Shown: positions 25,502 to 34,629, counted from the first letter of the stretch. The stretch is DNA of 64,000 nt from Acidimicrobiales bacterium mtb01 (GCA_004379135.1 NBNI01000007.1:607501-671500); one strand, 5' to 3'. Translations and numbers: made by a program. Notes: generated from the letters alone by a model not told the origin.

Positions 25502-26902
25502 ATGGAACTCTGGAAGAAGAACGCCGCCGAATTGGCCGCGATGATCGCCAAGCGCGAGGTGTCGAGCCGAGAAGTCGTCGACGCGCATCTGGCTCGCATC
25601 GACGAGGTCAACCCGCGTCTCAACGCGGTGGTTCTTCGGTTCGACGCCGACGCACGAGCCGCCGCCGACCGCGCCGATGCGGCCGTTCGATCCGGTGACC
25701 GACTGGGTCCGCTGCACGGTGTTCCGTTCACCGTCAAGGAGAACATCGACCTCACGGGCACACCCACGACCAGCTCGGTGCCGGCCCTGGCCGAGGCGGT
25801 GTCGGGCAGTGACGCTCCCGTCGTCGAGCGCATGCGTGGAGCCGGGGCCATTCCGATCGGACGCACGAATCTTCCCGACATGGGACTGCGCATCCACACC
25901 GATTCCGCGCTCCACGGCCTCACACGCAACCCATGGCACCACGATCGGACCGCCGGCGGATCGAGTGGCGGCGAAGGGTCCGCACTCGCATCGGGAATGA
26001 GCCCCATCGGACTCGGCAACGACGTCGGCGGGTCGCTGCGCAATCCCGCTCACTGCTGTGGAGTGTCCTCCATCAAACCGACAGTCGGCGTCATTCCGTA
26101 CGCCACCGAGATTCCACCCACCGCTCTCAATCTCGCCTTCCAACTCATGGTCGTCGAAGGGGTCATGGCCCGACGCGTGTCCGACGTCCGCATCGGTTTC
26201 GACATCGTTCGCGGTGCGCACGTTCGCGACCCTTACTCGGTGCCGGCCAATCTTCGCGGCGCACCGACCGATCGCAAATGGCGCGTCGCGGTTCTGGCCG
26301 AACCGCCGGGCGGACGAACCGATCCCGGAATCGCCGCCGTCGTCCGCGCGGCCGGCAAGACCCTCTCCGATGCCGGTCACCACGTCGAGGAAGCGACGCC
26401 ACCCGACTACGAGGAGTGCATCGACATGTGGGGCGCCACGCTCAATGGCGATCTGGCGATTGTCCAACCCCTCCTCGAAGCGGTGATGGGCGATGGTGGT
26501 CGCACGTTTCTCCAATACGGCCGCGAACTCCTTCCGAACGCCGATCAGGCGACGATGAGCGCCATTCACATGCGTCGCTTCGAGGTGGCCGCCAAGTGGT
26601 CCCAATGGTTCGACACGTACGACGTGATGCTCTGTCCCACCTGGTCGATGGCCGCCTTCGAACACGGGGCCGACATCGCGTCGCTCGACGGAGCCAAGGC
26701 CACGTTCGAAACATTCCGAGCGGTGCTGGCTCCCAATTTGTTCGGCAGTCCGGCCGCCGTCATTCCGGCCGGCCACTCCGATGGATTGCCGGTCGGCGTG
26801 CAGGTCGCGTCATGGCGTTTCAACGACCTCGTGTGCCTCGACGTCGCGGCCCGTCTCGACGAGGCCATGGGAGTCCGGACACCCATCGATCCCACCTGGT
26901 GA
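25502..26902 (+). CDS. Amidase signature family hydrolase
   Basis: 466 residues. The Ser-Ser-Lys triad is visible: Lys in F-T-V-K-E-N-I-D, cis-Ser in the A-G-G-S-S-G-G-E-G-S loop and the nucleophile Ser in G-N-D-V-G-G-S-L-R-N-P-A-H. The family hydrolyses amides (indoleacetamide, aryl amides, Glu-tRNA amidation). The lack of gatB/gatC nearby argues against GatA, so the substrate is unknown. A GTG three bases earlier (25499) is an alternative start. It lies between menA and menE but has no known role in that pathway. Confidence 0.9.
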   Translation: MELWKKNAAELAAMIAKREVSSREVVDAHLARIDEVNPRLNAVVLRFDADARAAADRADAAVRSGDRLGPLHGVPFTVKENIDLTGTPTTSSVPALAEAVSGSDAPVVERMRGAGAIPIGRTNLPDMGLRIHTDSALHGLTRNPWHHDRTAGGSSGGEGSALASGMSPIGLGNDVGGSLRNPAHCCGVSSIKPTVGVIPYATEIPPTALNLAFQLMVVEGVMARRVSDVRIGFDIVRGAHVRDPYSVPANLRGAPTDRKWRVAVLAEPPGGRTDPGIAAVVRAAGKTLSDAGHHVEEATPPDYEECIDMWGATLNGDLAIVQPLLEAVMGDGGRTFLQYGRELLPNADQATMSAIHMRRFEVAAKWSQWFDTYDVMLCPTWSMAAFEHGADIASLDGAKATFETFRAVLAPNLFGSPAAVIPAGHSDGLPVGVQVASWRFNDLVCLDVAARLDEAMGVRTPIDPTW

Positions 26903-26926
26903 TCGACTGCGCCATAGCCTGACCTC

Positions 26927-28054
26927 GTGACCCGCCTGGTGGCGCTCGATCTCCCGGGCGGTGAATCATTCGTCAGGCACGTGGTCGACATCTGGTCGAT
27001 GGGCGACGCGGTGCTTCCGATCGATCAACGTCTCCCCCCGGCCGCCAAGACTCGTTTGCTCGAACTTCTTGGTGCCCATGAGGTGATCGATGCGACTGGC
27101 CACGCCTCCCTCGCGACCGGTCGTGCGCTCGAAAGCGGCGATGCGCTCGTGATCGCAACCAGTGGAAGCACCGGCGACCCCAAAGGAGTCGTCCACACGC
27201 ACTCCTCCATCGCGGCTTCGTCGCGAGCATCGATCGCCCGCTTGAACGGTTCTTCATCCGACCACTGGTTGGCGTGTCTCCCGCTCGCTCACATCGGCGG
27301 CTTCTCGATCATCAGTCGGGCGCTCGCATGCGGGGCGTCGCTGACCGTTCGGCCGGCCGCCGATCCTGATTCGATCGCCGCCGCGGCCCGGTCCGGCTGC
27401 AACCGGACGTCGCTCGTTCCCACGCTCCTCGGCCGCGTCGATGTGACGCCTTTCGAGACGGTTCTCATCGGCGGCGGTCGTCCACCCATCGATCGGCCCG
27501 CGAACGTGATCGCGACGTACGGACTGACCGAGACCGGAAGCGGCGTCGTGTACGACGGCTGGGCGTTGGACGGCGTGGAACTCTCCATCGGGGACGAGGA
27601 CGAGGTGCTCGTTCGCGGCCCCATGCTCATGCGGGGTTACCGGGATGGCATCACGTCAATAGATGCTGGCGGCTGGCTGCACACCCGGGATTCGGGCTCG
27701 CTCGATCGAGATGGACGACTCTCCGTCAGCGGACGCCTCGACGATCTGATCAAGACGGGCGGCGAAAAAGTGTGGCCGGAGCAAGTCGAGCGCGTGCTCG
27801 ACGAGCATTACCCCGATCGAAGTTCGTGCATCGTGGGCGTGCCCGACGCCGAGTGGGGCGAGTCGGTGGTTCTGGTGACCGATCGGCCGGGCCTGGTTCT
27901 CGACGAGGTGCGCGGGCGCATCAAGGAATACCTCCCGGCTCGATGCGCCCCCAAACGCATCGTCGTCGCCGATACTCCGCGAACGACCAACGGAAAGATT
28001 CGCCGCTTGGATGCGCGCGCCATCGCCGAAAGAGCCCTCGACGACGCCGACTAG
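26927..28054 (+). CDS. menE: o-Succinylbenzoate-CoA ligase
   Basis: Short ANL enzyme of 375 residues, consistent with actinobacterial MenE. The adenylate loop is A-T-S-G-S-T-G-D-P-K-G-V; Y-G-L-T-E-T-G-S-G, H-T-R-D-S-G and T-G-G-E-K-V-W-P-E-Q-V-E follow; the catalytic Lys is in T-T-N-G-K-I-R-R. The N-terminal domain is trimmed compared with fatty-acyl ligases. GTG at 26927 has TAGCCT (26915-26920) six bases before it. Confidence 0.9.
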   Translation: MTRLVALDLPGGESFVRHVVDIWSMGDAVLPIDQRLPPAAKTRLLELLGAHEVIDATGHASLATGRALESGDALVIATSGSTGDPKGVVHTHSSIAASSRASIARLNGSSSDHWLACLPLAHIGGFSIISRALACGASLTVRPAADPDSIAAAARSGCNRTSLVPTLLGRVDVTPFETVLIGGGRPPIDRPANVIATYGLTETGSGVVYDGWALDGVELSIGDEDEVLVRGPMLMRGYRDGITSIDAGGWLHTRDSGSLDRDGRLSVSGRLDDLIKTGGEKVWPEQVERVLDEHYPDRSSCIVGVPDAEWGESVVLVTDRPGLVLDEVRGRIKEYLPARCAPKRIVVADTPRTTNGKIRRLDARAIAERALDDAD

Positions 28055-28063
28055 GGTCGCGTC

Positions 28064-28861
28064 ATGTCACGTCTCACGGGAAAGGTCGCACTCGTCACCG
28101 GTGCGGCATCGGGAATCGGCCTGTCCACAACTCGACGGCTCTTGGACGACGGAGCCATGGTCGTCGCGGGCGACATCGACGAAGCAGGACTCGCGTCCAT
28201 CTCTCCGAAGACGTCGTCCGATCGACTCGTCACCGCGCGCTGCGACGTGACTCAAGAGATCGACGTCGAGAATCTGGTCTCGCTCGCGGTCTCGCACTTC
28301 GGCGGTCTCGACATCGCCATCGCCAACGCCGGCGCCGGTGGCTTCGCACTGCTCACCGAGCATCCGCTCGACGAATGGAGACGCGTCATCGACCTGTGCC
28401 TCACCGGCGTCTTCCTCACGATCAAGCACAGCGGAGCCGTCATGCGCGACAACGGATCGATCGTGACGGTCGCCTCCTTGAACGCCATCCAACCCAGTCG
28501 GGGCATGGCCGCATATTGCACCGCCAAGGCGGGCGTGGCGATGCTCACGCGAGTGGCCGCCATGGAACTCGGGTCGCGCGGAATCCGCGTCAACACCGTT
28601 GCTCCCGGCTTGGTGCAAACCAACGCCACCGGAACCTTCTTCGCCATTCCCCCGATCGTCGAGGAATTCAACGAGAACGCGCCGCTCGGGCGTTACGCGT
28701 CACCCGACGAGATCGCTTCCGTGATCGCCTTCCTCGCCAGCAGCGACTCGTCGTACATGAGCGCGTCGTTCCTGTCGATCGACGGTGGTGGCAACACCGG
28801 GCGCTACCCGAACCTGCCGGCGATCTTCGAGCAGATCGGTTTTCAGTCGCCTACGACCTGA
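28064..28861 (+). CDS. Short-chain dehydrogenase/reductase
   Basis: NAD(P)-dependent SDR of 265 residues. Nucleotide-binding T-G-A-A-S-G-I-G, N-A-G-A-G-G, catalytic Ser in T-V-A-S-L-N and Tyr-x3-Lys in Y-C-T-A-K. The C-terminus has D-G-G-G-N-T-G-R. Substrate not assignable. TAGGGT (28052-28057) lies six bases before the ATG at 28064. The 3' end overlaps the convergent CorC-like gene by 19 bases. Confidence 0.9.
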   Translation: MSRLTGKVALVTGAASGIGLSTTRRLLDDGAMVVAGDIDEAGLASISPKTSSDRLVTARCDVTQEIDVENLVSLAVSHFGGLDIAIANAGAGGFALLTEHPLDEWRRVIDLCLTGVFLTIKHSGAVMRDNGSIVTVASLNAIQPSRGMAAYCTAKAGVAMLTRVAAMELGSRGIRVNTVAPGLVQTNATGTFFAIPPIVEEFNENAPLGRYASPDEIASVIAFLASSDSSYMSASFLSIDGGGNTGRYPNLPAIFEQIGFQSPTT

Positions 28862-30129
28862 GCTTCGATCAGCGAGACGCGCACTTTTCGGATGCGACGA
28901 CCCTCCAGTTCGGACACCGTGAAGCGCCATCCTTCGAAGTCGACGTGTTCGCCGACCACCGGGACGTGCTCCAGCGTTCCGAAGATGAAGCCGCCGATCG
29001 AGTCCCACTCCTCGTCGGGGATTCGGGTGGAGAGTCGATCGTTCACATCGCCCACGCTGGTCGCCCCGTCGACCAGGAAGTCTCCGTTGGGCAGGGCGGT
29101 GATGTCGACGTCCTCGTCGTCGTACTCGTCGGCGATCTCGCCGACGAGTTCTTCGAGACAGTCCTCGAGGGTGATGAGCCCGGTGATCGAGCCGTACTCG
29201 TCGGCCACCACCGCCAGATGGAACTTGTTGGCCTGCATCTCGCGCATCAATTTCGAGACCGGCTTGTTCTCGGGAACGACCACGACGCGCCGCATCTGAG
29301 CCGATACCGAGTTATCGCCGCCACCCGACCTCTCGATCCGAACGAGGTCCTTCATGAACGCGATGCCGATCACGTCGTCGTCATCGTTGATGACGGGCAA
29401 TCGGGAGAAGCCGTGTTCGATCGAGACTCCGATGGCAGTATCGATTGACGTCGACTGATGCACCGTCACCATGTCGGGCAGAGGGACCATGATTTCTCGA
29501 GCGACCGTGTCGCCGAATTCGATCACCGACTCGATGAGGTCGCGTTCGTGCTTCTCGATGACTTCTTCGATCGCGGCCGCCTCCACGACGCCGAGGAACT
29601 CCTGTTCCTTCACGAACGGCCCCTCTTCGAGTCCCTTGCCCTTGACGATCACGTTGGTGAGACGGATCAAACCGCGTGAGATCAGACGGAGTGGTGGGAA
29701 GCGGACCAGCACACGAATTCCGCGAGCCGACATCAGTGCCGCCCGCTCGGAGAACAGAACGGCGTAGGTCTTGGGCACCGCCTCGGCCAGGACGAAGAAC
29801 ACGAGAACGTTGGCCACCACGCCAACCGCGACACCAACCGGACCGAAAGCGCGCGACGTGATGACGCCGGTGAGCGTCGCCTGCACGGTCTGGCAGATGT
29901 TGACGGTCAGGAGAAGCGGATTGACCCACTTCTCGGGCTCCTCGATCAGATCGATGAGAGCCCGACCCTGGCGGGGGCGCCTCTCGGCCAGGGCGGCCGC
30001 CTTGGGCTTGGTCATGCGCGAGAGCCCCATCTCCGCGACGGCGAGGAAGATGAGAACGAAGAGGAGCAGCACGACGACGAGGAGCAGGAGCCAGTCGAGG
30101 CTGGTGAAGGCAGCGACGAATGCGATCAC
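28843..30129 (-). CDS. CNNM/CorC-type membrane protein (DUF21, CBS pair, CorC_HlyC)
   Basis: 428 residues. An N-terminal DUF21 domain with about four transmembrane segments (residues 10-170), then a CBS pair (M-V-P-L-P-D-M-V-T-V and V-V-V-P-E-N-K-P-V), then a CorC_HlyC domain (G-D-F-L-V-D-G-A-T-S, I-G-G-F-I-F-G). The family is linked to magnesium or cobalt homeostasis. The GTG start overlaps the ybeY stop by 4 bases; phoH-ybeY-corC is a classical actinobacterial operon. Confidence 0.92.
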   Translation of the reverse strand: MIAFVAAFTSLDWLLLLVVVLLLFVLIFLAVAEMGLSRMTKPKAAALAERRPRQGRALIDLIEEPEKWVNPLLLTVNICQTVQATLTGVITSRAFGPVGVAVGVVANVLVFFVLAEAVPKTYAVLFSERAALMSARGIRVLVRFPPLRLISRGLIRLTNVIVKGKGLEEGPFVKEQEFLGVVEAAAIEEVIEKHERDLIESVIEFGDTVAREIMVPLPDMVTVHQSTSIDTAIGVSIEHGFSRLPVINDDDDVIGIAFMKDLVRIERSGGGDNSVSAQMRRVVVVPENKPVSKLMREMQANKFHLAVVADEYGSITGLITLEDCLEELVGEIADEYDDEDVDITALPNGDFLVDGATSVGDVNDRLSTRIPDEEWDSIGGFIFGTLEHVPVVGEHVDFEGWRFTVSELEGRRIRKVRVSLIEAQVVGD

Positions 30130-30719
30130 GGCATGTCCTGTCGGAATCGGCTCGGGGCCGGGCCGTTCCAGTGGTGTTCCATCAGGAGCGCGCGCTCACG
30201 TGCCCACATGCGATCGCGCTCCTCGTCGGTGGCGTGATCCCAGCCGAGAACGTGCAGGATCCCGTGGACCACGAGGAGTGCGAATTCGTCGTCGAGCGTG
30301 CCGGCGTGCGTGTCGGCCTGACGAGCCGCCACCTCGGGGCAGATCACGACGTCGCCCAGGAGGAGCGGGAGATCGCCACGATCGACCGGCGAACGATCAG
30401 GTGATCGCGATCCGCCCGATGGTCCGGCCATAACGTCGACGACTTCGCCGCCGTCGATCGGGAACGACAGCACGTCGGTCGAGCCATCGGCACCCATGTG
30501 CTCGCGATTGAGTTCGGCCATGTCGGCCTCGGCGATGAAGAAGATGCTCAGTTCGGTGCCGCCGCGCACACCTTCGGCCGACAGGACCTTGCGGGCCAGG
30601 CCCTGCCAGCGCAAGACGTCGACCGGAACGACGTCTTGTTCGTCGGCGCAGAACACCTCGGGGTCGACGTCGCCGCCGATGCGCGTCTTGCGCCGGAATC
30701 GCGGAGGTCCGAGTGTCAC
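30126..30719 (-). CDS. ybeY: Endoribonuclease YbeY
   Basis: Zinc-dependent rRNA-maturation nuclease, 197 residues. The metal motif is H-G-I-L-H-V-L-G-W-D-H, and S-T-D-V-L-S-F-P precedes it. It is somewhat longer than the usual 150-180 residues because of a Gly/Ser/Asp-rich insert after V-V-D-V-M-A-G-P-S-G-G (about 20 residues). GTG at 30719 overlaps the phoH stop (GTGA). Confidence 0.94.
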   Translation of the reverse strand: MTLGPPRFRRKTRIGGDVDPEVFCADEQDVVPVDVLRWQGLARKVLSAEGVRGGTELSIFFIAEADMAELNREHMGADGSTDVLSFPIDGGEVVDVMAGPSGGSRSPDRSPVDRGDLPLLLGDVVICPEVAARQADTHAGTLDDEFALLVVHGILHVLGWDHATDEERDRMWARERALLMEHHWNGPAPSRFRQDMP

Positions 30720-31675
30720 GAACGACCCTCGCTCGATCGCTCGTACGCAGCCACGATGTCGGCCACGATGCGGTGGCGCACCACGTCGCCCTTGTCGAGG
30801 TGGACGAAATTCAAACCATCGATTCCGGCGAGAGTCCGTTCGAGGCCCACCAACCCACTCCGACCGCCGGGCACGTCGATCTGCGTGGTGTCGCCGGTGA
30901 CGACCACCTTCGATCCGAATCCGATGCGCGTGAGGAACATTTTCATCTGCTCGGGGGTGGTGTTCTGCGCTTCGTCGAGGATGATGAACGAATTGTTGAG
31001 CGTGCGCCCGCGCATGAAAGCCAGGGGCGCCACTTCCACGGTCTGGCGTTCGATGAGCTTCTGGGCCGCCTCGAGATCGACCATGTCGTACAACGCGTCG
31101 TAAAGCGGTCGCAGGTACGGGTCGATCTTGGCCATCAGGTCGCCGGGCAGGAACCCGAGTCGCTCCCCGGCCTCGACCGCGGGACGGGTGAGGATGATCC
31201 GCTGCACCGACTTGGACTGCAGGGCATGCACCGCCATGGCCACCGCCAACCAACTCTTTCCGGTACCGGCCGGCCCGATCCCGAAGGTGATGACGTTGGA
31301 GCGAATTGCATCGATATAACGCTTCTGCCCGGCGGTCTTCGGACGGATCGACCGGCCCTTGGCGCCGCGCAGAACCTCGTCGGTGAGCACCCGGGACGGA
31401 CGTTCATCGGCCTGGACCATGCCGATGCTGCGACCGACTACGGCCTGGTCGAGCGCTTCGCCCCGCTGCAGGACCAGCACCAACTCCTCGAAGAGTTTGG
31501 CCACGGTGTCCGACTGGGGGCCGAGGATCGTGACCTCGTTGCCGCGCACCGATATGTCGGTGTCGGGAAAGGCGGTTTCGATGGCACGCAGATGGGAATC
31601 CCGCGACCCCAGCAGGGCCGGCATCAAGTGGGTTCCCGGAACGACGACGGTGGACGTACTACTTGGAGGTGCCAT
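30716..31675 (-). CDS. phoH: PhoH family ATPase
   Basis: 319-residue PhoH-type ATPase/predicted RNA helicase. KH-like N-terminus, then Walker A G-I-G-P-A-G-T-G-K-S and Walker B F-I-I-L-D-E-A-Q-N. The ATG at 31675 is chosen; it lies about 25 bases after a probable transcription start and overlaps a 13-codon open frame that begins at 31700. First gene of the phoH-ybeY-corC unit. Confidence 0.93.
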   Translation of the reverse strand: MAPPSSTSTVVVPGTHLMPALLGSRDSHLRAIETAFPDTDISVRGNEVTILGPQSDTVAKLFEELVLVLQRGEALDQAVVGRSIGMVQADERPSRVLTDEVLRGAKGRSIRPKTAGQKRYIDAIRSNVITFGIGPAGTGKSWLAVAMAVHALQSKSVQRIILTRPAVEAGERLGFLPGDLMAKIDPYLRPLYDALYDMVDLEAAQKLIERQTVEVAPLAFMRGRTLNNSFIILDEAQNTTPEQMKMFLTRIGFGSKVVVTGDTTQIDVPGGRSGLVGLERTLAGIDGLNFVHLDKGDVVRHRIVADIVAAYERSSEGRS

Positions 31676-31700
31676 CGTGGGGTGTCGGGCGTGGGCCCAT
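31659..31700 (-). other. Leaderless 13-codon upstream open frame overlapping the phoH start
   Basis: TAGCGT (31707-31712) is followed after six bases by ATG 31700, which reads M-G-P-R-P-T-P-H-D-G-T-S-K and stops at 31659, 16 bases inside phoH in another frame. No Shine-Dalgarno precedes the phoH ATG at 31675. Translation of the short frame could therefore bring ribosomes to it. Inference only. Confidence 0.35.
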
Positions 31701-31708
31701 GCGCACAC

Positions 31709-31737
31709 GCTAGCCGACCGAAGACGGGTCGGCTAGC
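31709..31737 (-). terminator. 11-bp inverted repeat between AcuI-like gene and phoH
   Basis: Exact arms gctagccgacc (31709-31719) and its complement (31727-31737) around a seven-base loop, starting seven bases past the AcuI-like stop. It probably ends that transcript, although there is no T tract. The phoH -10 box TAGCGT lies on its distal edge. Confidence 0.5.
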
Positions 31738-31743
31738 ACGCCA

Positions 31744-32742
31744 CTACGCCGTGGGCTTCACCACGTACCGACCGGTCACGCCACCTTTCAGAATCGTCGT
31801 CAGAACCTCGTCGAGGGCGTTCAGATCGATCTCCTGCCCGATGGCGGCGAGGCCAGCCGGCTTGAGATCGGTGGCCAGACGGGCCCAGCACGCGATGCGT
31901 TCGGGCATGGGCGTCTGCACGGTGTCGACCCCGAGAAGCGACACACCGCGGAGGATGAACGGCATCACGGTCGAGGTGAACGAGGCGCCCCCGGTGAGGC
32001 CGCTGGCCGCCACCGCTCCGCCGTACTTCAGTCTCTTGAAGATGTTCGCCAACGTGGTTCCGCCCACGCAGTCGACCGCACCCGCGTAGGTCATGGTCTG
32101 CAGCGGCCGCGGATCGTCGGCGGCCAGTTCGTTGCGGTCGATGACCGCCGCCGCACCGAGCGAAGCGAGGTAGTCGGCCGCCGAAGCCTTGCCCGAACTC
32201 GCGACGACTTCGTAGCCGAGTCCGGCCAGCATGGACACCGCCATGCTTCCGACACCACCCGTCGCACCGGTCACGAGCACCGGACCGTTGCCCGGGCGAA
32301 GACCGTGCCGTTCGAGCGCGATGATCGACATGGCCGCGGTGAACCCTCCGGTGCCGATGACCATCGCGTCACGCGTCGTCATCCCGCTCGGCAGCGGGAT
32401 CAGCGATTCGGCCGACACACGACAGAACCTCGCGTAGGCACCGTGTTCAGCCGTCCCGAAGTCGTAGCCGTGCGCGATCACCCGATCGCCCACCGCGAAC
32501 GACGACCCGGCCGGATCGACCACCCTTCCGGCCATGTCGATGCCGGGAATGAGGGGTGAGATCCGCGCGACCTTGCCGGCCGCGGTCGACGCCAAGGCGT
32601 CCTTGTAATTGACGCTCGACCACTCGACCTCGACGAGCACTCCCTCGGGGGTGATGTCGCTCAGACCGATCATGCGCACTCCCCGAGTGGAGTTCTCTCC
32701 ATCGTTGGAGAAGACGAAGGCGGGGAAGGTTTCGGCGCTCAT
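31744..32742 (-). CDS. MDR-family acrylyl-CoA reductase/quinone oxidoreductase, AcuI-like
   Basis: Medium-chain reductase of 332 residues without catalytic zinc. Typical YhdH/AcuI motifs: S-S-V-N-Y-K-D-A-L-A, P-L-I-P-G-I-D-M-A-G, G-T-G-G-F-T-A-A-M and NADPH-binding V-T-G-A-T-G-G-V-G-S-M-A. AcuI reduces acryloyl-CoA with NADPH; the exact substrate here is inferred from family only. TACTGT (32749-32754) lies six bases before the ATG. Confidence 0.86.
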   Translation of the reverse strand: MSAETFPAFVFSNDGENSTRGVRMIGLSDITPEGVLVEVEWSSVNYKDALASTAAGKVARISPLIPGIDMAGRVVDPAGSSFAVGDRVIAHGYDFGTAEHGAYARFCRVSAESLIPLPSGMTTRDAMVIGTGGFTAAMSIIALERHGLRPGNGPVLVTGATGGVGSMAVSMLAGLGYEVVASSGKASAADYLASLGAAAVIDRNELAADDPRPLQTMTYAGAVDCVGGTTLANIFKRLKYGGAVAASGLTGGASFTSTVMPFILRGVSLLGVDTVQTPMPERIACWARLATDLKPAGLAAIGQEIDLNALDEVLTTILKGGVTGRYVVKPTA

Positions 32743-32796
32743 GAAACGACAGTAGCGGTCGAGCCGTCACCGGGTCGTGCCCACTACTCTTCGTGC

Positions 32797-34119
32797 GTGG
32801 CGCGCTATTCGAAGGGTCGATGGACGAACTGGGCCGGCAACCAGGTCGCGCATCCGCACCACGTCCACCGACCCAGCGACGAGGAGCAACTCGTCGACAT
32901 CGTGCAGCGGGCCGCCGACGAGGGACGCACGGTCAAAGCGGTCGGCACGGGTCATAGTTTCACCGCGACGGCGATCACCGATGGCCATCTGCTACGACTC
33001 GACGCACTCGCGCACCTCTCGAACGTCGATCGCGATCGAGGCACCGTCACGGTGGGCGCGGGTATCACGATCGATGCCCTCAACAACGTCCTCCACGGCC
33101 TCGGCCTCGCACTTCCCAATCTTGGCGACATCGCGTACCAGACCATCAGCGGCGCCATCGCCACATCCACCCACGGCACCGGGCGTCACCTCATCGGCTT
33201 GGCCGGTCAGGTCGAGCGGTTGCGCCTGGTCGACGGAACCGGGCGCGTCCACGACCTCGGCCCCGAGCACGGCGAGGTTTTCCAGGCGGCCCGCGTGAAC
33301 GTGGGCGCCCTCGGAATCGTGAGCGAATACACGCTCGGTGTGGTGCCGGCGTTCCGGCTTCGCGCCCAGGAAGGCGCCCGCAAACTCGACGACCTACTGG
33401 AGAACCTCGACTCGTTGGTCGATGGCAACGATCACTTCGAATTCTTCTGGCTCCCCCACACGCCGTGGGCCCTCACCAAGCGCAACAACCGCACCGACGA
33501 GCCGGTGCCGACGCGCACCGCGGTCGATCGCGCCCGTCACTGGTGGTCGAAAACCTTCATCGAGAACATCGGCTTCGGCGCATTGTGCGAGATCGGTCGC
33601 CGCCGACCGTCGCTCATCCCCCGACTCGCCACGGCCCTGCCCTCCAGCGGCCAGTCGACGTACGTGAACGACAGCTTCCGGATCTACGCGTCGAAGCGCA
33701 TCGTGAAATTCCTCGAGATGGAGTACTCGATTCCGCGCCAGCATTGCGCGGAGGCGCTGGGTCGAATCCGCTCCATGATCGACGCCCGAGGCCACCTGGT
33801 GAGCTTCCCAGTGGAGGTGCGCTTCACCGCCGCCGACGACATCACGCTGTCGACCGCCCACGGTCGCGAATCCGCCTACATCGCGGTGCACATGTACAAG
33901 GGAACGCCGTGGCCGGTGGCCGAGCGCTACTTCCGCGACGTCGAGGAGATCATGGCGAGCTACGCCGGTCGTCCCCACTGGGGGAAGCTCCACTTCCGCT
34001 CGGCGGCCGATCTGGCCCCGCTCTATCCGAAGTGGGCGTCGTTCATCGAGGCGCGCAACGAGCTCGACCCGAGTCGCGTGTTCGCCAACGATTACACCCG
34101 CCAGGTCTTCGGCAACTGA
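32797..34119 (+). CDS. FAD-linked sugar-lactone oxidase (ALO/GulLO family)
   Basis: 440 residues. The N-terminal FAD domain has V-G-T-G-H-S-F-T-A-T, a likely covalent-flavin His motif, and G-A-I-A-T-S-T-H-G-T-G. The C-terminal ALO domain ends with P-H-W-G-K-L-H-F, the H-W-x-K signature. Relatives oxidise D-arabinono- or L-gulono-1,4-lactone or alditols. GTG at 32797 with TACTCT (32785-32790) and a six-base spacer; divergent from the AcuI-like gene with a gap of only 54 bases. Confidence 0.88.
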   Translation: MARYSKGRWTNWAGNQVAHPHHVHRPSDEEQLVDIVQRAADEGRTVKAVGTGHSFTATAITDGHLLRLDALAHLSNVDRDRGTVTVGAGITIDALNNVLHGLGLALPNLGDIAYQTISGAIATSTHGTGRHLIGLAGQVERLRLVDGTGRVHDLGPEHGEVFQAARVNVGALGIVSEYTLGVVPAFRLRAQEGARKLDDLLENLDSLVDGNDHFEFFWLPHTPWALTKRNNRTDEPVPTRTAVDRARHWWSKTFIENIGFGALCEIGRRRPSLIPRLATALPSSGQSTYVNDSFRIYASKRIVKFLEMEYSIPRQHCAEALGRIRSMIDARGHLVSFPVEVRFTAADDITLSTAHGRESAYIAVHMYKGTPWPVAERYFRDVEEIMASYAGRPHWGKLHFRSAADLAPLYPKWASFIEARNELDPSRVFANDYTRQVFGN

Positions 34120-34629
34120 TCAGCGACCCATCACGATCGCGTCGCCGGACTTCCACTCGGCGTGGGCACGACGCCAACGATCGAACACCTTGAGAATATG
34201 CGGCGGATCGCCGTGGATCTCGGTGAAGCCGCCCGTGACCGACCGGGTGTCGAAGTACGATGCGTTCACACCATCGGCGTACAGCTCGCAGGCCGGCTCG
34301 AACCCGAGATCGAGGAGTCGCTGACGCTCGGCTGCGAAGTCGGACACCAAATAGGCCACGTGGTGGAAACCCGACTCCCCCGGCCCGTACATGTCGCGAT
34401 AGATCGACGGGTGGTCGTCGTGTTGCTGGATGAACTGGATCATGAGGTCACCCAGGTACCCGAACGCGTACGACACGTCGGCCTCCACGGGAGTACCGCG
34501 ATACGCGAAGGTGTCGGTCTTGTGGTGCGATGCGATCGCGAACGGTCCCGCACCGAACAACTCGTGCCACCGGGCGATGGACTCCTCGATGTCGGTGACG
34601 AAATAGGCATGCTGGAACAGGCGGATCAC
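34120..34629 (-). CDS. VOC (glyoxalase/dioxygenase) superfamily protein
   Basis: 169 residues from GTG 34629, chosen because TAGGTT (34638-34643) lies eight bases upstream and the protein then starts V-I-R-L-F-Q-H-A-Y-F-V-T-D. Two beta-alpha-beta-beta-beta units are visible: the first ends in Q-F-I-Q-Q-H-D, the second begins G-F-H-H-V-A-Y-L-V and contains T-E-I-H-G. Metal ligands plausible at the His and Glu residues. Substrate unknown; similar to epimerase/glyoxalase entries. Its stop abuts the lactone oxidase stop. Confidence 0.8.
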   Translation of the reverse strand: MIRLFQHAYFVTDIEESIARWHELFGAGPFAIASHHKTDTFAYRGTPVEADVSYAFGYLGDLMIQFIQQHDDHPSIYRDMYGPGESGFHHVAYLVSDFAAERQRLLDLGFEPACELYADGVNASYFDTRSVTGGFTEIHGDPPHILKVFDRWRRAHAEWKSGDAIVMGR

